This document shows, piece by piece, positions 37,166-46,712 of a stretch of DNA of 64,000 nt; the stretch's first letter is position 1, and every line of letters starts with the position of its first letter. The notes beneath the pieces are model-generated. The model ran no database searches and was not told where the DNA came from. It saw only the letters and a list, made by a program, of their open reading frames with translations. Both the position numbers and the translations under genes were made by a program. The stretch comes from Paenibacillus wulumuqiensis (GTDB lineage Bacteria > Bacillota > Bacilli > Paenibacillales > Paenibacillaceae): positions 291,634 through 355,633 of the forward strand of contig NZ_KQ040793.1 of the NCBI RefSeq assembly GCF_000971965.1, given 5' to 3'.

Positions 37166-40096
37166 TCAGCGATCCTCTCCTATCTGTAAAATAATCGTCA
37201 TCGTTACTCCAAGTACCGTCAGGAACACGCCCAGGTCAAAGATCAGCGCCGTTGCCAGTTCCGTCTTCCCGAGGAACGGAATCTCGAAATAACCAAACGC
37301 TTGACTGAGGAAAGGTGCACCAAATACAAAGGACCCCATCGCTGTCAGATAAGCCACGGACAGCCCGGCTGCCATAATATCGCGGTAATCGAGCGGCAGT
37401 ACCCGTCTCACCGTCTCGGCGTTAAAGGCCAGTGCCAGCAGCACCAGCGCCGATGCCGCCATCAGACCACCGACGAACCCCCCGCCCGGATTGTTATGTC
37501 CGGCAAAGAACAGATACAACGCAAACGTCAGAATAATAAACACGATCACCTTGGTGCTCGTCTCCAGAATGACATCATTGCTCTTGAACTGCTTCATGTT
37601 TTTGGCGACGGTTGGCGTCTCCTTGCGCGTACGGCCAATCGGCACTTTCGGCGCAAGGGTCACTTTCCGGTGCAGATAAAGAATTCGTGAGCCGGCATCC
37701 TTGCCCTGCAGCTGCAGCTGGATCATCGAGTAGATCCCCAGCGAGGCAATGCCGAGCACCGTAATTTCCAGCAGTGTATCGAATCCGCGGAAGTCCACCA
37801 GAATGACGTTAACCACGTTATCGCCGCCGCCCAGATCATGACTGTTTTTCACAAAATAATCGGCAATGCTCTCAAAGCTGCTGCTTCCGCTCGCACTGAG
37901 TGCAATCAGGGTCACGACCACACCGACACCGACCGAGATGACAATATTCAGCGAGCGGTACCTGCGTGTGTTCACTTCGCGCCGCAGCTCCGGCATATGG
38001 TAGAAGCACAGCAGGAACAATACGACCGATACCGTCTCGATAATCATCTGGGTCAGCGCCAGATCCGGCGCACGGAACAGGACGAAGAACAGCGTTACCA
38101 GATAACCGACCGCTCCGGTCATAATGACAGCGATCAGCCGCTGGCGGGCAAAAGGCACAGCCACTGCCGAAATCACCAGCATGGCGATCAATACAATCTC
38201 ATACATATTGATCGGCGCTGTATCGGTAGTTAGCAGGGATAATACATCCGCGCGCCATAGCGCCACCCCAAGCACGATAACCATGAATCCGAAAATGTAG
38301 ACCAGATAATTGCGGGCCGACCGGTTCATATAGGCATCTGTCAGCGCATGGGCTACTTTTTCCCCATAGCGCAGCAGGCTGTCGTACACATGATTCCAGG
38401 TCAGCTTGTCCGGATACATCCCATAGATTCCTTTCCAGCGGCCCAGCAGCAGATACAATACCGTCCCCAGTCCAATGACGCCGAGCGTCATGAACAGGGC
38501 CGGGGTGAATCCGTGCCAGAACGCGATATGCACTTCAAAGTGCTCACCCGGAGCCACCAGCGAAGGCAGTACCGAACGCATCGCCGGCTCGATAATGCTG
38601 TAGGACAATACATTCGGGAACAGCCCGAGCAGTACGACGCACACCGCCAGAATGACCGGGGCAATAAGCATACCGGTTGGCGCTTCATGCGGCGTCACAC
38701 CGAGCTTTTCCTTTTGCAGCGGTCCGCGGAATGTTTTGAAAATCAGAATCATGCTGTACACAAAGGTAAACACGCTTCCCAGAAAGGCCAGTATCGGGAA
38801 CAGTACTCCCCATGTACCCAGATCAAAGATATGCAGATGGGTCAGTTCCACCATCGCTTCCAGGAACATTTCCTTACTCAGATAACCGTTAAATGGCGGT
38901 ACACCCGCCATAGAGAATCCGCTGATACATGCAACGGTAAAGGTAATCGGCATCAGCGAGATCAGACCGCCGAGACGCCGGATATCCCGCGTCCCTGTCT
39001 CATGGTCCACGATCCCGGCTACCATAAACAGTGCACCCTTGAAGGTCGCATGGTTGATCAGATGGAAAATGGCCGCCGTTGTCGCCGCCGTATACAGCAG
39101 CGATTCTTCACCATACCCGTAGTACACTGCTGCCGAACCTGCGCCAAACAGCGACATGATCAGACCAAGCTGTGAAATGGTCGAATACGCGAGCAGCGCC
39201 TTGAGATCGGTCTGCTTGACCGCCAGAATCGATCCATAACACATCGTAATAATACCGACCAGCGAGATGATCCAGAACCATTCCGCCTGACCGGCAAATA
39301 CCGGACTGAAGCGGGCCACCAGATAGATACCCGCTTTGACCATGGTTGCCGAGTGCAGATAGGCACTGACCGGGGTCGGTGCCTCCATCGCATCCGGCAG
39401 CCAGATATGAAATGGAAACTGGGCCGACTTGGTAAAAGCACCCAGCAAAATCAAAATCATCGCTAGCAAAAACAGTGGTTGTCCCTGTACATGATCGAGC
39501 ATCGCAATCGTCTCACGAATACTCCACGTACCGGTCATGCCATGCAGCACGACAAAGCCGGCCAGCATCGCAAAGCCGCCAAATACCGTAATCAGCATCG
39601 ACTTGAGTGCCCCATAGCGCGAACGGTCACGTTCATACCAGAACGCAATCAGCAGGAACGACGATATACTCGTCAATTCCCAGAACGTATAGAGCACGAT
39701 CATATTATCCGACAGTACAATTCCCAGCATCGCTCCCATAAACAGCAGCAGATACAGATAGAACCGGTGAATCGCTTCCTGCTCCGGGTCCAGATAAAAG
39801 ATGGAATACAGCACGACCAGCGCACCAATGCCCGTAATCAGCAGGGCAAATAACAAGCCCAGCCCATCCAAATAGACCGTAAAGTCAATTCCCAGCGAAG
39901 GAATCCACGGCAGCGAGATCGTCTGTGTCACATCCGTACGCACCACCGGAAGATAACGCAGAAAATTCAGAAACAGCAGTATCGGCAGTATCAGCACAAT
40001 CCAGCCGGTGTGTATTTGTTTGGTACCTTTGCGAATCGCCGGCACCAGTGCAGCCAGCACAAATGGAGCCAGAATAGCAGCATGCAGTAAGTACAC
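37166..40096 (-). CDS. mrpA: Na+/H+ antiporter subunit A fused to subunit B
   Basis: A 976-residue protein. Residues 1 to about 800 are MrpA: NuoL-like helices (FWELTSISSFLLIAFWYERD; KSAQFPFHIWLPDAMEAPTPVSAYLHSATMV in two parts) and the MrpA C-terminal domain. From about residue 830 the chain reads FKSNDVILETSTKVIVFIIL and FFAGHNNPGGGFVGGLMAAS, which is the whole of MrpB (normally a separate protein of about 140 residues). No separate mrpB exists in the operon, so this is a real A-B fusion. I start it at GTG 40096 (MYLLHAAILAPF), 9 bases after GGGGGTG; an earlier TTG at 40114 is possible. First gene of the operon. Confidence 0.93.
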   Translation of the reverse strand: MYLLHAAILAPFVLAALVPAIRKGTKQIHTGWIVLILPILLFLNFLRYLPVVRTDVTQTISLPWIPSLGIDFTVYLDGLGLLFALLITGIGALVVLYSIFYLDPEQEAIHRFYLYLLLFMGAMLGIVLSDNMIVLYTFWELTSISSFLLIAFWYERDRSRYGALKSMLITVFGGFAMLAGFVVLHGMTGTWSIRETIAMLDHVQGQPLFLLAMILILLGAFTKSAQFPFHIWLPDAMEAPTPVSAYLHSATMVKAGIYLVARFSPVFAGQAEWFWIISLVGIITMCYGSILAVKQTDLKALLAYSTISQLGLIMSLFGAGSAAVYYGYGEESLLYTAATTAAIFHLINHATFKGALFMVAGIVDHETGTRDIRRLGGLISLMPITFTVACISGFSMAGVPPFNGYLSKEMFLEAMVELTHLHIFDLGTWGVLFPILAFLGSVFTFVYSMILIFKTFRGPLQKEKLGVTPHEAPTGMLIAPVILAVCVVLLGLFPNVLSYSIIEPAMRSVLPSLVAPGEHFEVHIAFWHGFTPALFMTLGVIGLGTVLYLLLGRWKGIYGMYPDKLTWNHVYDSLLRYGEKVAHALTDAYMNRSARNYLVYIFGFMVIVLGVALWRADVLSLLTTDTAPINMYEIVLIAMLVISAVAVPFARQRLIAVIMTGAVGYLVTLFFVLFRAPDLALTQMIIETVSVVLFLLCFYHMPELRREVNTRRYRSLNIVISVGVGVVVTLIALSASGSSSFESIADYFVKNSHDLGGGDNVVNVILVDFRGFDTLLEITVLGIASLGIYSMIQLQLQGKDAGSRILYLHRKVTLAPKVPIGRTRKETPTVAKNMKQFKSNDVILETSTKVIVFIILTFALYLFFAGHNNPGGGFVGGLMAASALVLLALAFNAETVRRVLPLDYRDIMAAGLSVAYLTAMGSFVFGAPFLSQAFGYFEIPFLGKTELATALIFDLGVFLTVLGVTMTIILQIGEDR

Positions 40097-40303
40097 TCTT
40101 GTAAGCACCCCCAACTATATAATGTATATATCAGCCTGTTTCGCCGTACGACTACCGCGAGACAAGCATTCCTCCTATCCATAGAGCGCCAGACTCTGCC
40201 GCCCTTTGCAGAGCTTGCAGACCTTCGTCTTCATACTAATACCCATAAACAGGCCTGTGCGAATTACCGGTAATCTAAACCTCAATGTCCAAAAAAAGAC
40301 AAA
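40097..40303. other. Upstream region of the mrp operon
   Basis: No gene is seen. On the minus strand an AGGAGGA is followed by ATG and five codons before a stop (MLVSR), probably chance. No ion- or pH-responsive element that I recognise is present. Confidence 0.4.
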
Positions 40304-40329
40304 GAGGAGCCTGCAATGACAGGCTCCTC
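40304..40329 (-). terminator. Terminator of the sugar-sensing cassette
   Basis: GAGGAGCCTG (40304-40313) and CAGGCTCCTC (40320-40329) form a perfect 10-bp stem. The minus strand then reads TTTGTCTTTTTTT. It follows the response regulator gene by about 140 bases; those bases hold no gene. Confidence 0.88.
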
Positions 40330-40466
40330 CGGTATTTCCATAGTATTAAATTATAAAAGGGAATGTTATGCATCTTGCGATATAACAGCATGCAGCCGAG
40401 CATCAGCTGCAAGACCTGTTCTATTATACTATACCTGCAGACCGGCAGCAAGTGAAACAGCACTTT

Positions 40467-41699
40467 TCAATCAGAAGACGAGTCACGACGGTATCGGTTC
40501 GGCGAGACACCCATCACTTTTTTGAACGCAGTACTGAAATAATGCTGGGATTCATATCCGACTTCCTCCGCCACCTCCAGAATCGGACGATCACTTTCCT
40601 GCAGCAGCTGTGCGGCCCGCTGCATACGCGCCTGCACCAGCACATGGATAAAGGACTGTCCCAGCTCCTTTTTCATGACCCGGCTGAGATAGGTCGGTGA
40701 TACCTGCAGCGCTTCGGCCAACTGCTCCAGGGTCAGCTGTGGATCGGCATAATGCTGCAGGATATAGCCCCGTGCCCGCCGTACGAGCGGGGACAAGCCG
40801 GTCTGTCCCTTGAGTTCCTGTCTTAGCTGGCGGTAGGTAGCATACAGCTGCTGCGACCACTCCATACCCTCCCTGTATTCCTCATCGATGACCGGCTGCA
40901 TATAGACCTGCACATGCAGACCGATATGGTCACGAACTGCAGCGATAATCTGCTCTTCCCTATGGGCTGCCGGCACCTCCCAGAGGCAGAGTATAATCGT
41001 GCCCGAATCTTCCCGGCAGATCACCAGCGGAATATCGGACAGCAGCTCTGCAGCAATATTGCCAATCGCAAACAGCAGCAGCTGCCGATCCTGTTCCTTG
41101 AGCAGCGGGCGTCCTTCGGCCTGTCCCGACCAGCGAATCAGCGTCAGCGCCGCCGGGTGGACAGACGGCAGACCGAGGAATTCCTGCTGACGCCGGATCT
41201 CTTCCTCGCGCAGCCGTCCATGCAGCCATTCCAGACAGAACTGCTCTCGCAGCAGCGGAATATTCCGCTGAATCTGGTCGGTCGCCAGCTTGAGATATTC
41301 CTCCTGCTGCTGATCACCGTTCAGTTCGGTCCGGATATGATTCAGCACTTCCTGCAGATGCACCGGATCAACCGGCTTGAGAATATAATCCTTGACCCCT
41401 AGCCGGATCGCTTCCTGGGCATAGCTGAACTCATCATGACCGGTAATAATCACAAACCGGCAGCCCGGACGTTCCTCCCGCAGCCGTTTCATCAGCGCAA
41501 TGCCGTTCATGAACGGCATATTCATATCGACCAGCAAAATGTGAATATCCTGCTGCAGTGCAATCTCCAGCGCTTCCTCGCCATCTTCCGCCTCCGCCGC
41601 CACAATCATGCCCAGACTGTCCCAATCTACCGCATCCCGTATGCCTTCGCGGATAATCGGCTCATCATCGGCAATCATTACATTCAGCAATGCACTCAT
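40467..41699 (-). CDS. YesN-type response regulator with AraC DNA-binding domain
   Basis: A 410-residue regulator. The receiver has MIADDE, phospho-Asp 58 in HILLVDMNMP and Lys in YILKPVD. A middle region follows, then two AraC helix-turn-helices at the C-terminus (LEQLAEALQVSPTYLSRVMKK; EVGYESQHYFSTAFKKVMG). Its ATG overlaps the kinase stop (TAATG), so it is co-translated with the kinase. In the related XylFII-LytS-YesN systems of clostridia this protein activates a sugar transporter operon. No ABC permease lies next to it here, so its target is elsewhere. Confidence 0.9.
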   Translation of the reverse strand: MSALLNVMIADDEPIIREGIRDAVDWDSLGMIVAAEAEDGEEALEIALQQDIHILLVDMNMPFMNGIALMKRLREERPGCRFVIITGHDEFSYAQEAIRLGVKDYILKPVDPVHLQEVLNHIRTELNGDQQQEEYLKLATDQIQRNIPLLREQFCLEWLHGRLREEEIRRQQEFLGLPSVHPAALTLIRWSGQAEGRPLLKEQDRQLLLFAIGNIAAELLSDIPLVICREDSGTIILCLWEVPAAHREEQIIAAVRDHIGLHVQVYMQPVIDEEYREGMEWSQQLYATYRQLRQELKGQTGLSPLVRRARGYILQHYADPQLTLEQLAEALQVSPTYLSRVMKKELGQSFIHVLVQARMQRAAQLLQESDRPILEVAEEVGYESQHYFSTAFKKVMGVSPNRYRRDSSSD

Positions 41700-43669
41700 T
41701 ATTCTTCATCTCCTTGGCGAATTAGGGATGTCGGGAACTGCCATAGCAGCGGCTGGGTGACCTGTACAATCATGCCCCCGCCTTCCCGGTGATCCATCGT
41801 CAGTCCATAACGTGTTCCATAGGCCAGATGGATGCGGGCCTGAATATTCAATAGTCCATAGCTGCCTGCCGGCTCCGGTCCCTGGGTGCCGAGTACTTCC
41901 AGCGGCTGTTCCAGTTGCGCTCTCAGCCAGAGCAGTCGTTCTTCCGTAATACCGGCTCCATCGTCTTCCACCGTGTAGATCAGCTTGTCCTCACGCTGCT
42001 CCGCCCGTATCCGGATCATGCCCGGACCCCGCCTTGCCTTGATGCCGTGATAGATGGCATTCTCGACGATCGGCTGCAGCAGCAGCTTGATCACATATAC
42101 ATTACGAATCGACTCATCGACATCCATCTCATAGTTCAGCCGGTCCCGGTAGCGGGTTTTCTGAATCAGCAGATAACTGCGAATATGCTGTTCTTCTTCG
42201 GACAGGGTAATAATGTCACTGCCCCGGCTCAGTCCGATACGGAACAGCTTGGACAGGGAATCGATCATACCGGATATATCTTCCGCTCCTTTTTTGCGGG
42301 CCATCCACTGGATCGTATCCAGCGTATTATACAGAAAATGCGGCCGGATATGCGCCTGCAGACTGCGCAGCTCGGCTTCCCTTTTCTGCTGCTCCTGCTG
42401 CTTGTTCAGCCGAATCAGATTACGGATTTCGTTAATCATCCGGTTGAAGCTGCGGCCGAGCATCCCCACCTCATCCTGACGACGGCTCATATAGCGGGCA
42501 GTCATGTCTCCGGCTTCGGCCTTTTGCATCAGGGAAGACAGCCGGTAGATCGGCCGTGAAATGGAGCGTGACAGTCCATACGAAGCGGTAACGCCCAGTA
42601 TACAGACAAAGAACAGGAAGATGACCACGTAAAAGCGGATCGCCCTTGATTCGGCGACCGATTCGCTGAAGCGGAATACACCGACCGTTTTCCAGCCGGT
42701 ATAACTGGATGTGGTGTATACGAACTGCAGCTGCTGTCCCTGAATCTCTTCGGTAAATACATTCTGCTGTCCGGCTGCCAGCGACGTCGCCAGCCGGGCC
42801 GGTACAGCCTGCTGAAAAGGTCCTTCCGGCGCATAAATCATCCGTCCGCCGGAATCGGTCACCATCAGATAACCTGTCTTGCCCAGCGTGACGTCCTTGG
42901 CCGCCTGTGCGATAACACGCAGCTTGAGGTCGATCAGGACGACGCCTTTGACCTGTCCAGTGGCCGGATCATTCAGGGAACGGACAACCGACACCACATC
43001 GTTGTCCCGGTAATTGGTATGACTCGTGACATTGCGTCCGGAAGGATGACCTATAATGGTGAAAATACCTTTATGCTCCACCGCCTGCTTGTACCACTGT
43101 TCCTGTGTGAGGTTCCGCGGATAACGGGCATACATTTCATTGCTGATATAATCGCCGCTGCTGTTCACGATCAGAATCCCGGCAATTTCCGGGTATACGG
43201 TGGTAAAGCCCTGCAGAAACTGGCGGATCTGATAGACCGACGTACCGGATAGCGGTCCATTATCAGCGGCAGCCAGCTCACTTCCAAGATCGGAGGAAGC
43301 TGCTGCCGTTTTGCTTTTCGGTAGAGATGCCTCCTCTGTACGCCGAGCATCCATGCCGCCATTTATAAATGAATTCACCTTGGAATCAAAGCTGATCAGG
43401 TAGGTAATGCTCTGCATATGCTCCATATACGTATCGATCGTCTGATTCACCTTGCTGATCAGCTGGAATGTATTGTCCGTCACCTGACGCTCAATGATCC
43501 GGTCCGATGTCCAGTTCACCATAATGCCCAGCAGAATCGACGGCAGAATACCAACGAGCAGGAACAGGGCAATCAGCTGATCGCGCAGCGGCAGATTCTC
43601 CGGATGCCATCTGCGCCAGTCCTGCTGCATCCAGCTGCGCAGCCGGCCCGGATTGTCCTTATTTCGCAT
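41699..43669 (-). CDS. YesM/LytS-type sensor histidine kinase with extracytoplasmic Cache-like sensor
   Basis: A 656-residue membrane kinase: TM1 (about 28-48), an extracytoplasmic region of about 260 residues that looks like a Cache fold (GVVLIDLKLRVIAQ, GKTGYLMVTDSGGRMIYAPEG), TM2 (FYVVIFLFFVCILGVTASYG), HAMP, a His_kinase block (LQAHIRPHFLYNTLDTIQ, phospho-His about 444) and HATPase (LLQPIVENAIYHGI, DDGAGI). AGAGGA precedes the ATG. Its start overlaps the sugar-binding protein gene by 11 bases, strong evidence that the two act together at the outer face of the membrane. Confidence 0.9.
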   Translation of the reverse strand: MRNKDNPGRLRSWMQQDWRRWHPENLPLRDQLIALFLLVGILPSILLGIMVNWTSDRIIERQVTDNTFQLISKVNQTIDTYMEHMQSITYLISFDSKVNSFINGGMDARRTEEASLPKSKTAAASSDLGSELAAADNGPLSGTSVYQIRQFLQGFTTVYPEIAGILIVNSSGDYISNEMYARYPRNLTQEQWYKQAVEHKGIFTIIGHPSGRNVTSHTNYRDNDVVSVVRSLNDPATGQVKGVVLIDLKLRVIAQAAKDVTLGKTGYLMVTDSGGRMIYAPEGPFQQAVPARLATSLAAGQQNVFTEEIQGQQLQFVYTTSSYTGWKTVGVFRFSESVAESRAIRFYVVIFLFFVCILGVTASYGLSRSISRPIYRLSSLMQKAEAGDMTARYMSRRQDEVGMLGRSFNRMINEIRNLIRLNKQQEQQKREAELRSLQAHIRPHFLYNTLDTIQWMARKKGAEDISGMIDSLSKLFRIGLSRGSDIITLSEEEQHIRSYLLIQKTRYRDRLNYEMDVDESIRNVYVIKLLLQPIVENAIYHGIKARRGPGMIRIRAEQREDKLIYTVEDDGAGITEERLLWLRAQLEQPLEVLGTQGPEPAGSYGLLNIQARIHLAYGTRYGLTMDHREGGGMIVQVTQPLLWQFPTSLIRQGDEE

Positions 43670-44684
43670 AATAATCCTCTACATTCTCACGGGTCACCAC
43701 AGAGACGCCGGTATCCACACGCACCGGCACCGGCGAGACGATTCCACTCAGTGATGGAGAGGGTACGGTCAGTCCATGATGCAGATGGAACAGATACTGC
43801 AGCGACCAGTAGCCCATATTCCATGTCCCCTGAGCAATGGTCGCGTCAATGGTGCCGGAGCGGATCATATCCAGCGTTTCCTTGTTTGTATCAAAACTGA
43901 TAATGACCGGTTTGTGTTTCTTGGCGCCAGTGGCAGCGGACTGCATCTGCTTCTCGACAGCCGAGCCGACGCCATAGGCACCGGTCGCTTCGGTAATGAA
44001 AATGCCTTTTAACTGCGGATATTTGCGCAGCAGATCGGCTGTCAGCTGCTCGGCCAGCACGGCATCACCATTATCATTCTTCACAGCAATCACGCTCATC
44101 TGCGGATACTTTTCGCGGATTGCCTGTTCAAATCCACCGCTGCGGTCCTTGTGATTCTGCTGGTTGCCCAGTGTAATGATGGCAATCTGTCCGCTGCCGC
44201 CGGTACGCTCGGCCATCTGCTCGGCGGCGATCACGCCAGCATTATGGTTATCTGTCGCGAGAAAGGAATACGACTTGCTGCCCGGCGCCTCTGCATCGAA
44301 CATGACAACCGGGATGCCCGCATCCACCGCTTTCCCTACCGCCTGTACGAGCAGCGGGGAATCAATGGCAGAGATAGCGATACCGGCAGGCTTTTTGGCA
44401 ATCGCCTGTTCCACGATCATCGCCTGCTCGCGTGCATCATACCGGGTGGAACCCTGGTATTCGACCGACACATCCAGCGCGCCTGCAGCATCTTCGAATC
44501 CTTTAAGACCGCTCTTCCAGTATTCAATTCCGGACTGGAAGGTGATCATGACATATTTCTCGTTAATATCCCCCTTCATCCCCTGCTCATTCCAGGCCGA
44601 TGAAGTCTCCTGCACCTGATACTGTACAATGTAGATGATCAGGGCCACGACCAGCACAGCATATACCCCTAACATTTTGCGCAT
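43659..44684 (-). CDS. Membrane-anchored sugar-binding protein of a three-component sensor
   Basis: A 341-residue RbsB/XylF-type binding protein. The N-terminal hydrophobic helix (MLGVYAVLVVALIIYIV) has no lipobox or clear cleavage site, so it is probably an uncleaved anchor. The fold is intact: VMITFQSGIEYWKSGLKGFED, ISAIDSPLLVQAVG, VVMFDAEAP, IISFDTNKETLDMIRSGTI. AAGGGAAGG precedes the ATG. No transporter subunits are present; the next two genes are a kinase and regulator, overlapping and co-transcribed. This matches the XylFII-LytS arrangement, where the sugar-bound protein docks on the kinase sensor. The ligand may be xylose or another monosaccharide; unknown here. Confidence 0.85.
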   Translation of the reverse strand: MRKMLGVYAVLVVALIIYIVQYQVQETSSAWNEQGMKGDINEKYVMITFQSGIEYWKSGLKGFEDAAGALDVSVEYQGSTRYDAREQAMIVEQAIAKKPAGIAISAIDSPLLVQAVGKAVDAGIPVVMFDAEAPGSKSYSFLATDNHNAGVIAAEQMAERTGGSGQIAIITLGNQQNHKDRSGGFEQAIREKYPQMSVIAVKNDNGDAVLAEQLTADLLRKYPQLKGIFITEATGAYGVGSAVEKQMQSAATGAKKHKPVIISFDTNKETLDMIRSGTIDATIAQGTWNMGYWSLQYLFHLHHGLTVPSPSLSGIVSPVPVRVDTGVSVVTRENVEDYYAK

Positions 44685-44857
44685 AACGGCCTTCCCTTCA
44701 GATCCTGTTTCTAAATAGTAATGATATAGTGAACATCATTTAATATAACGCAAATCCTTTGCCAAGAAAACGCTTTAATTGCAAGCAGGGTATCACACTC
44801 CATCTATAAAGGCATAATTGATTCAAATGAAAGAGAGCATAATGACTTCAAGCGAAA

Positions 44858-44902
44858 AAGCGGCGACCTCTTCCCGCTGGATGCCGGAAAAGATCGCCGC
44901 TT
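44858..44902 (-). terminator. Terminator of the nik operon
   Basis: AAGCGGCGA (44858-44866) pairs with TCGCCGCTT (44894-44902), and the minus strand continues TTTTTCGC. It lies 96 bases after nikE. The rest of the 44703-44997 gap shows no gene. Confidence 0.75.
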
Positions 44903-44997
44903 GTTTGATCAGCTTTGCAGAACAGAGCTTCTGCTCGCTGAATCAATATGAAAGAACAGACTATCTGCTCTGATCAATTTTGATATTTACGTCTGAA

Positions 44998-45855
44998 TTA
45001 TTTGCGTCCGAATGATGAGTATTCGTCCGCAGATTGTTGCTCTGTTTCATCCAATCGATCCCATGCGATCCGCCGGGATGGGTGTTCCGGCAGTACCGCA
45101 GCAGCCAGCTGTCTGACCGCAGGATGTTCCGATTCCAGGATGGACTCTCCCGTATCGGCTTCATGCACGATCTTTCCCTGATCCATCACGACCATGCGAT
45201 CACACAGTGTCAGGGCTGCCCGGATATCATGCGTGATAAACAGATAGGACAGCTGATGCACCGATTGCAGCTCGGCCAGCAGATTGAGAATATGACTCTG
45301 GTTCACCATATCCAGGCTGCTGACTGATTCATCGAGCACAATCATTCGGGGCTTCAGCGCAATCGCTCTTGCGATATTGACGCGCTGCAGCTGCCCACCG
45401 CTGAACTGATGCGGATGCTTGCTGCCATCTTCTGCCGTGAGTCCCACCTGTTCCAGCAGCTCGCCGATCCGGTGCTGCTGCTCAGCCGGTGATAATCGTT
45501 CGTAATTGCCCAGAGGCTCTCCGATGATCTGGGCAGCGGTCATCAGCGGATTGACCGCCGAATAGCAGTCCTGAAAGACCACCTGCAGATCACGTCTCAA
45601 CTTGCGGAGCGTGGTACGATCTGTGTTGTACAGATCATGCCCCTGGAAAATCACCTGTCCCCGGGCCGGACGCTCCAGTCCGAGTATGATTTTGCCCAGT
45701 GTGCTCTTGCCCGCTCCGCTCGTACCGAGCAGTCCCAGACAACAGCCTTCACCGATTTCCAGCGAGATGTCTGTCAGCACCCGGGGAGATGTTCCGGAGC
45801 GGGATAGCCAGCTGCGCCTGCCGTAGCTATGACTTACATTATTCACCTGCAGCAC
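44998..45855 (-). CDS. nikE: Nickel/peptide-type ABC transporter ATPase (NikE-like)
   Basis: A 285-residue ATPase: Walker A LGTSGAGKST, signature FSGGQLQRVNIARA, Walker B MIVLDESVSSLD (Ser-Val instead of Pro-Thr, common in this subunit), H-loop LFITHDI. GTG at 45855 is chosen since AAAGGAGG lies 6 bases upstream; the longer frame gives an unrelated N-terminus. It overlaps the nikD stop by 17 bases. The C-terminal tail after the ATPase core is about 15 residues longer than E. coli NikE. Confidence 0.88.
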   Translation of the reverse strand: MLQVNNVSHSYGRRSWLSRSGTSPRVLTDISLEIGEGCCLGLLGTSGAGKSTLGKIILGLERPARGQVIFQGHDLYNTDRTTLRKLRRDLQVVFQDCYSAVNPLMTAAQIIGEPLGNYERLSPAEQQHRIGELLEQVGLTAEDGSKHPHQFSGGQLQRVNIARAIALKPRMIVLDESVSSLDMVNQSHILNLLAELQSVHQLSYLFITHDIRAALTLCDRMVVMDQGKIVHEADTGESILESEHPAVRQLAAAVLPEHPSRRIAWDRLDETEQQSADEYSSFGRK

Positions 45856-46672
45856 AGTGATCCTCCTTTTGTCGCAGCGGATGCGGACGGGTCTGCAGCA
45901 GCAGGCGTGTATACTCATGCACAGGCTGATCAAACAGCTGGTACACATCCGCCTGTTCCACGATACGTCCCTTTTGCATAACAGCCACTTCGTCCGCCAA
46001 CTGGGAAATGACTCCCAGATCATGGGAAATCAATAAAATGGACGTTCCACATTCCGTACGTAGCCGATCCAGCTCCCGCAGTACCTGCAGCTGATTGACC
46101 ACGTCCAGCGCTGTCGTCGGCTCATCCGCAATGAGCAGCGCCGGACGCAGACACATCGAGATCGCAATCATCACCCGCTGCAGCATACCGCCGCTCAGTT
46201 GAAAAGGATACTTGCGCATCAGACTGGCCGGCTCCGGCAAATTCATGCGGGTTAGCGCAGCGATAGCCTGCTCTTTGGCCTGGCGCCTGGACAGACCGGT
46301 ATGGGTACGCAGCGTCTCCACGAACTGGGCACCGATCGTATAGACCGGTGTAAAAGCATTCATCGGATTCTGCATAATACAGCCGATTTCCCTGCCCCGG
46401 ATGCGCTGCATTTCCCCGGCGGACATCGCGTTCAATTCACGTCCCTGCAGCCGGACCGTACCGGACACATCCATTCTGCGAGGGTTCAGCATCTGCAGGA
46501 TGGCGCTGCATGTCAGCGACTTGCCGCTGCCGCTTTCCCCGACAATACCGAGTACACGGCCCGGTGCCAGCGTCAGATTGACCGGTTCCAGCAGTGTCAT
46601 CGGTTCGTTGTCCGTTCTCAGCCGGATATGCAGATCCCGGACTTCCAGTACATTTGGCAGTTCAACTGTCAT
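45839..46672 (-). CDS. nikD: Nickel/peptide-type ABC transporter ATPase (NikD-like)
   Basis: A 277-residue ATPase: Walker A VGESGSGKSLT, signature LSGGMLQRVMIAISM, Walker B LLIADEPTTALD, H-loop LLISHDL. AGGAGGGG lies 6 bases before the ATG. The oligopeptide/nickel family C-terminal motif is visible (HEYTRLLLQTRP). Works with nikE to power the two permeases. Confidence 0.9.
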   Translation of the reverse strand: MTVELPNVLEVRDLHIRLRTDNEPMTLLEPVNLTLAPGRVLGIVGESGSGKSLTCSAILQMLNPRRMDVSGTVRLQGRELNAMSAGEMQRIRGREIGCIMQNPMNAFTPVYTIGAQFVETLRTHTGLSRRQAKEQAIAALTRMNLPEPASLMRKYPFQLSGGMLQRVMIAISMCLRPALLIADEPTTALDVVNQLQVLRELDRLRTECGTSILLISHDLGVISQLADEVAVMQKGRIVEQADVYQLFDQPVHEYTRLLLQTRPHPLRQKEDHCAAGE

Positions 46673-46712
46673 GCTTAACCCCTCCTATCCATTCCGCTTT
46701 GCTTTGCTGCTA

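Noticed and set aside
40097-40182. Five-codon leader (MLVSR) before mrpA
   Set aside because: A good AGGAGG precedes it, but there is no associated terminator or alternative fold; probably chance.
44768-44783. cre-like site before the sugar-sensing cassette (AAAACGCTTTAA region)
   Set aside because: Two mismatches to the consensus and no clear promoter next to it.
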